Positions 49,611 through 52,644 of a stretch of 52,644 bases of DNA are shown one piece after another (the first letter of the stretch is position 1; each line of letters opens with the position of its first letter). The stretch comes from Geoalkalibacter sp. Lineage in GTDB: Bacteria > Desulfobacterota > Desulfuromonadia > Desulfuromonadales > Geoalkalibacteraceae. A program made the position numbers and the translations under genes. The stretch spans positions 1-52,644 of the forward strand of contig NZ_JAUVWH010000004.1 of the NCBI RefSeq assembly GCF_030604225.1. The letters are read 5' to 3'. Below the pieces are notes generated by a model that saw only the letters and a program-made list of their open reading frames with translations, was not told the DNA's origin and ran no database searches.

Positions 49611-51398
49611 TTGAACGACATCCTTGGCGACTGGAAACGAACCCATTACTGCGGGCAACTCACCGCCGACCAGATCGGTCAACAGGTCTGCCTGATGGGC
49701 TGGGTGCAGCGGCGGCGCGACCATGGCGGCCTGATTTTCATCGACCTTCGCGACCGCGAGGGGATCGTGCAGTTGGCCCTTGACCCCGACCGTGATCCCG
49801 AGGCCCACCAGAAGGCCGACCGGGTGCGCGGCGAGTACGTGGTCGCCGTGAAGGGGCATGTCTCTCGGCGCCCCGAGGGCACCCTCAATCCGAAGATGAA
49901 AACCGGCGAAGTCGAGGTCGAGGTGCATGAGCTGCGCATTCTCAACACCGCCAAGACTCCGCCCTTCATGATCGATGAATTTACCGACGTCGCGGAGAAT
50001 ACCCGCCTCAAATACCGCTATCTCGATCTGCGCCGCCCGGCCTTGCAGCGTACCCTGATGCTGCGGCATCAGGTGACCCGTGTGGTGCGCGATTATTTCG
50101 CCGGCGAAGGGTTCCTCGAACTCGAAACACCCTTTCTGACCAAGAGCACTCCGGAAGGCGCGCGTGATTACCTGGTGCCGAGCCGCGTCAACCAGGGCAC
50201 CTTTTACGCTCTGCCCCAGTCGCCCCAGCTCTTCAAGCAGATCCTCATGGTTTCCGGGTTCGATCGCTACATGCAAATCGTCAAATGCTTCCGCGACGAA
50301 GACCTGCGCGCCGATCGGCAGCCCGAATTCACCCAGATCGACTGCGAAATGAGCTTTGTCGATCGCGACGGCGTGATGAAGACCATGGAGGGCATGATCG
50401 CCCGGGTGTTTCGCGAAACCATCGGCGTCGAAGTGCCCCTGCCCGTGCCACGCATGAGCTATGCCGAGGCTCTGGCGCGCTTCGGCGTGGACAATCCCGA
50501 CCTGCGTTTCGGCATGGAGCATGTCGAAATATCCGATATCGTGCGCAGCAGCGGCTTCAAGGTCTTTACCGACGCGGTCCAGGCGGGCGGCATCGTCAAG
50601 GCAATGAACGTCAAAGGCGGCGCCGAGCTGTCGCGCAAGGATCTCGACGATCTCGGCGAATTCGTCAAGATCTACGGCGCCAAGGGCCTGGCCTGGATCA
50701 AGATCAATGCCGACGGCTGGCAGTCGCCCATCACCAAGTTTTTTTCCGAGGGGGAAATTGCCCAGATCGGGCAGGCCCTGCAAGCGGAGGTAGGCGATCT
50801 GCTGGTGTTTGTCGCCGATAGCTTCCGCATTGCCAACGAAGCCTTGGGGCGCCTGCGCGGCCATCTCGGCCACAAACTCGGCCTGGTCGACAAGAATGCC
50901 TACAAGTTCGTGTGGGTCACGGATTTCCCCCTTCTGGAATGGGACGGCGAAACCCGCCGCCATGTGGCGGTGCATCATCCCTTCACCGCGCCCATGGACG
51001 AGGACGTTCCGCTGCTCGACACCGACCCTGGCAAAGCGCGCGCCAAGGCCTACGACATGGTGCTCAACGGCTCGGAAATCGGCGGCGGCAGTATTCGTAT
51101 CCATGATCGGGCGGTGCAGAGCAAAATGTTCGAGCTGATGGGCATTGGAGACGAGGAAGCCCGCGTCAAGTTCGGTTTCCTTCTGGAAGCCCTCGAATAT
51201 GGGGCGCCGCCCCACGGCGGCATCGCCTTCGGCCTGGATCGCCTGACCATGATTCTCGCCGGCACCGATTCCATCCGTGACGTCATTGCCTTTCCTAAAA
51301 CGCAGAAGGCCACCTGTCTCATGTCCGAAGCACCGGGCGAGGTGGACGAAAAACAACTGCGTGAACTTGGTATCCGGCTTGCCGCTCGCCCGAAATAA
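49611..51398 (+). CDS. aspS: Aspartyl-tRNA synthetase, predicted non-discriminating (Asp/Asn)
   Basis: A 595-residue bacterial-type class IIb synthetase: OB anticodon domain (1-110), catalytic core ([42 protein letters not shown]), GAD insert (about 300-410) and motif 3 ([10 protein letters not shown]). The start is TTG 49611 with a GAGGGAGGA site; no ATG exists at the right place. The anticodon-domain loop reads RRRDHGG (His38) and SRRPEGT (Gly90), the residues linked to relaxed tRNA choice in Pseudomonas, so it probably also charges tRNA-Asn with aspartate. Confidence 0.95.
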   Translation: MNDILGDWKRTHYCGQLTADQIGQQVCLMGWVQRRRDHGGLIFIDLRDREGIVQLALDPDRDPEAHQKADRVRGEYVVAVKGHVSRRPEGTLNPKMKTGEVEVEVHELRILNTAKTPPFMIDEFTDVAENTRLKYRYLDLRRPALQRTLMLRHQVTRVVRDYFAGEGFLELETPFLTKSTPEGARDYLVPSRVNQGTFYALPQSPQLFKQILMVSGFDRYMQIVKCFRDEDLRADRQPEFTQIDCEMSFVDRDGVMKTMEGMIARVFRETIGVEVPLPVPRMSYAEALARFGVDNPDLRFGMEHVEISDIVRSSGFKVFTDAVQAGGIVKAMNVKGGAELSRKDLDDLGEFVKIYGAKGLAWIKINADGWQSPITKFFSEGEIAQIGQALQAEVGDLLVFVADSFRIANEALGRLRGHLGHKLGLVDKNAYKFVWVTDFPLLEWDGETRRHVAVHHPFTAPMDEDVPLLDTDPGKARAKAYDMVLNGSEIGGGSIRIHDRAVQSKMFELMGIGDEEARVKFGFLLEALEYGAPPHGGIAFGLDRLTMILAGTDSIRDVIAFPKTQKATCLMSEAPGEVDEKQLRELGIRLAARPK

Positions 51399-51420
51399 CC
51401 GGAACAGCATCGGTTCGCAA

Positions 51421-51462
51421 AAAGGGGGGGGCGGCGACCATGACGGGCACCGCTCCCCCTTT
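51421..51462 (+). terminator. Weak terminator-like stem after aspS
   Basis: AAAGGGGGGGGCGG can pair with CCGCTCCCCCTTT (one bulge or mismatch) across a 15-base loop. A T-run is missing. Confidence 0.35.
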
Positions 51463-51507
51463 CGTGTCGTTCCAAATCGCCTCTGAGGTTTTCATCTGTC
51501 GACCCTG

Positions 51508-52242
51508 ATGCCGAAACTATTTCTGGCCCTATTGCTCCTGGCGACCACCCTGGCCGGTTGCTCCGCACCGCCGCCGCGTCAGGAGCTTGAGGGCGCGCGC
51601 AGCCTGGTGGCCCGTGCCTATGCCATCGGGGCCGAGCAACTGGCCGGCGCGCCTTATCGTGCGGCCCAAGAGGCCTTGCGCCAGGGGGAGCTCGATATTG
51701 CCCAAGGTGAATACCCAAGGGCTCGCTCTTCGTTTGCTCTTGCCGAGCATCATGCGCGCGAGGCGATTCGTCAGACCGAGCAGGAGCGTTTGCGCCGGGA
51801 AGAAGAGCGCCTGGCGCGGGAAGCCGCGGAGAGACAAGCCCTGGTGCCGGCTGCGCCGACTCCCGCTCCCGCGCCGTCTCGATCTCGTCCCGCGGCACCC
51901 TCCGCCGCCGCGCCCGCTCGTCCCGCCGCGCCCGCCGCGGCGCCCGCCGTTGCGCTTGTTCCGGCACCGCCGCGGGTTTCGACCTACGATGTCCGGCACG
52001 GCGATACCCTTTGGCTTATCGCAGCACGGCCCGAAGTCTACGGGGATCCGCTGCTCTGGCCCTTGCTCTACAAGGCCAACCGTGACCAAATCAAGGATCC
52101 TCGCCAGGTATTTCTCGGCCAGACCCTCGACATTCCCCGCAACGTCTCCCAGGAAGAAAGGGATGAGGTTCGCGCCCAGGCCCTGCAATCCGAAATCTTC
52201 CCCGTGGACCCCGCACTAAGAAAGACTTTGTCTTCTCCCTAG
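51508..52242 (+). CDS. LysM lipoprotein with DUF4398-like N-terminal domain
   Basis: A 244-residue lipoprotein. The lipobox TLAGC gives lipidated Cys18. Residues 20-110 form a helical DUF4398-like domain (QELEGARSLVARAYAIGA), 110-155 a very Pro/Ala-rich linker, and 158-205 a LysM domain (YDVRHGDTLWLIAARPEVYG), which binds peptidoglycan. So it is probably an outer-membrane protein that touches the wall across the periplasm. No ribosome binding site is evident before ATG 51508, though the lipobox fixes the frame. Confidence 0.85.
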   Translation: MPKLFLALLLLATTLAGCSAPPPRQELEGARSLVARAYAIGAEQLAGAPYRAAQEALRQGELDIAQGEYPRARSSFALAEHHAREAIRQTEQERLRREEERLAREAAERQALVPAAPTPAPAPSRSRPAAPSAAAPARPAAPAAAPAVALVPAPPRVSTYDVRHGDTLWLIAARPEVYGDPLLWPLLYKANRDQIKDPRQVFLGQTLDIPRNVSQEERDEVRAQALQSEIFPVDPALRKTLSSP

Positions 52243-52394
52243 CCCTTTCCTGAAACGCAGCATGCTCTGTGCTTCATGCCCTGGCATCCTTGCTTGGTCA
52301 TTGGCCGTCAAAGGCTTGAGCTTCCACAGAAAATCGTTTTAATCCCGTGACGGTTTCCCAGGTTTTCGCACCGCCTGCCCTAGGTACATTTTTC

Positions 52395-52421
52395 TTGACA
52401 CCCCAAGGGGGTTTGTATACT
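52395..52421 (+). promoter_or_regulatory. Promoter with overlapping palindromic operator
   Basis: TTGACA (52395-52400) and TATACT (52416-52421) with a 15-base spacer. The -10 lies inside a perfect palindrome TGTATAC-T-GTATACA, described separately. Confidence 0.55.
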
Positions 52422-52428
52422 GTATACA
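52414..52428. promoter_or_regulatory. Perfect GTATAC-type operator overlapping the -10
   Basis: TGTATAC at 52414-52420, spacer T, GTATACA at 52422-52428: a 7-1-7 inverted repeat. It is placed where a bound repressor would block RNA polymerase. GntR-type regulators are one class that recognises such TGTATACA cores; the actual protein is unknown. Confidence 0.6.
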
Positions 52429-52609
52429 CGATTCGGAGGGCCGCTCAGCTGTGCGGCGTCGGCGGATTTCCCGCTCGTCGCGGTTGCGGTATCGAATCTT
52501 CGGTTGGGTTTGGCCGGTTTTTTCCGGTTAAAACATTGTTGGTCAATGCAAATGAGGTTGGTTTTTCGTTTGCCTTGAAGGTGCCTGGATTACCACTAAG
52601 GAGAAATTC

Positions 52610-52644
52610 ATGACAACGAAACCCGCGAAAATTATTTGGACCGA
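52610..52644 (+). CDS. Start of a probable monomeric NADP isocitrate dehydrogenase
   Basis: An ATG with a perfect AAGGAG site opens a frame that reads MTTKPAKIIWT before the window ends. Monomeric isocitrate dehydrogenases begin similarly (KIIYT/KIIWT near the start), which suggests, but does not prove, that family. Eleven residues cannot settle it. Confidence 0.4.
   Translation, partial: MTTKPAKIIWT

Larger units (their letters stand above)
52243..52609. other. Long gene-free control region
   Basis: This 367-base region contains no credible gene (an open frame at 52347-52613 overlaps the promoter). It contains the promoter and operator at 52395-52428 and a leader of about 180 bases with T-rich stretches (for example GGCCGGTTTTTTCCGG near 52520). 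Confidence 0.65.

Noticed and set aside
52347-52613. An 88-codon frame before the right-edge gene
   Set aside because: It reads across the promoter and operator, overlaps the next start and shows no protein-like pattern.
1-52644. tRNA, rRNA, CRISPR arrays, insertion sequences, phage genes
   Set aside because: I looked at all gene-free stretches and saw no cloverleaf, repeat-spacer series, transposase or integrase.

Overview
This window reads as a compact, GC-rich piece of ordinary chromosome from a Gram-negative bacterium of the Desulfuromonadia (Geobacter / Desulfuromonas / Geoalkalibacter type). That placement is an inference from gene content: full-length single-chain pyruvate carboxylase, Fe superoxide dismutase, a COG2509 FAD dehydrogenase, zinc-ribbon and NtrC-type response regulators, envelope lipoproteins, LpxH (so the cell makes lipid A) and a likely monomeric isocitrate dehydrogenase at the right edge. 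I found no rRNA, tRNA, insertion sequence, integrase, phage gene or CRISPR array. About 50 genes are packed tightly, many with 1-4 base stop/start overlaps.

Left part (1-9250): start of a leftward gene; a YkgJ-like cysteine-cluster protein; a DUF948/YtxH/YihY membrane group; convergent lpxH; a CoA-binding protein; sodB; two half-size nucleoside-recognition (Gate) membrane proteins with a small membrane protein; a TPR protein, a LOG-like nucleotide-binding protein and a DHH phosphoesterase. Envelope and nucleotide hygiene (9289-17469): a periplasmic amidase, rph and rdgB in one operon, an alanine-zipper lipoprotein of the Lpp/OprI kind, an SDR-DUF2867 protein with an SRPBCC protein, and a leftward pair of a K+/H+ antiporter and an L,D-transpeptidase.

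Middle (17542-31700): ndk, rlmN, MTA phosphorylase and a PfkB kinase; an unknown protein, a PilF-like TPR lipoprotein and a RodZ-like protein; a zinc-ribbon receiver protein co-translated with purine nucleoside phosphorylase; a signalling block (single-domain receiver, universal stress protein, receiver-histidine kinase); a FAD dehydrogenase, an OB-HD nuclease-like protein, an MBL hydrolase and coaBC. Then a secreted zinc phospholipase C-like protein (leftward), family 4 uracil-DNA glycosylase and a FetAB-like iron exporter.

Right part (34987-52644): a DUF3135 protein and a sigma-54 activator (leftward), the NfeD-SPFH membrane pair, pyruvate carboxylase, an exported protein with two related beta-sandwich-like domains ahead of comEC and a receiver-GGDEF cyclase, hisS, aspS, a LysM lipoprotein, and a promoter with a perfect GTATAC-type operator in front of the probable isocitrate dehydrogenase.

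I did not find a clear new multi-gene system. The most rewarding observations are the non-discriminating signature of AspRS, the Lpp-like lipoprotein close to an L,D-transpeptidase, the phospholipase-like protein whose predicted mature N terminus is Trp, the duplicated exported domain in front of comEC, and the palindromic operator at the right edge.
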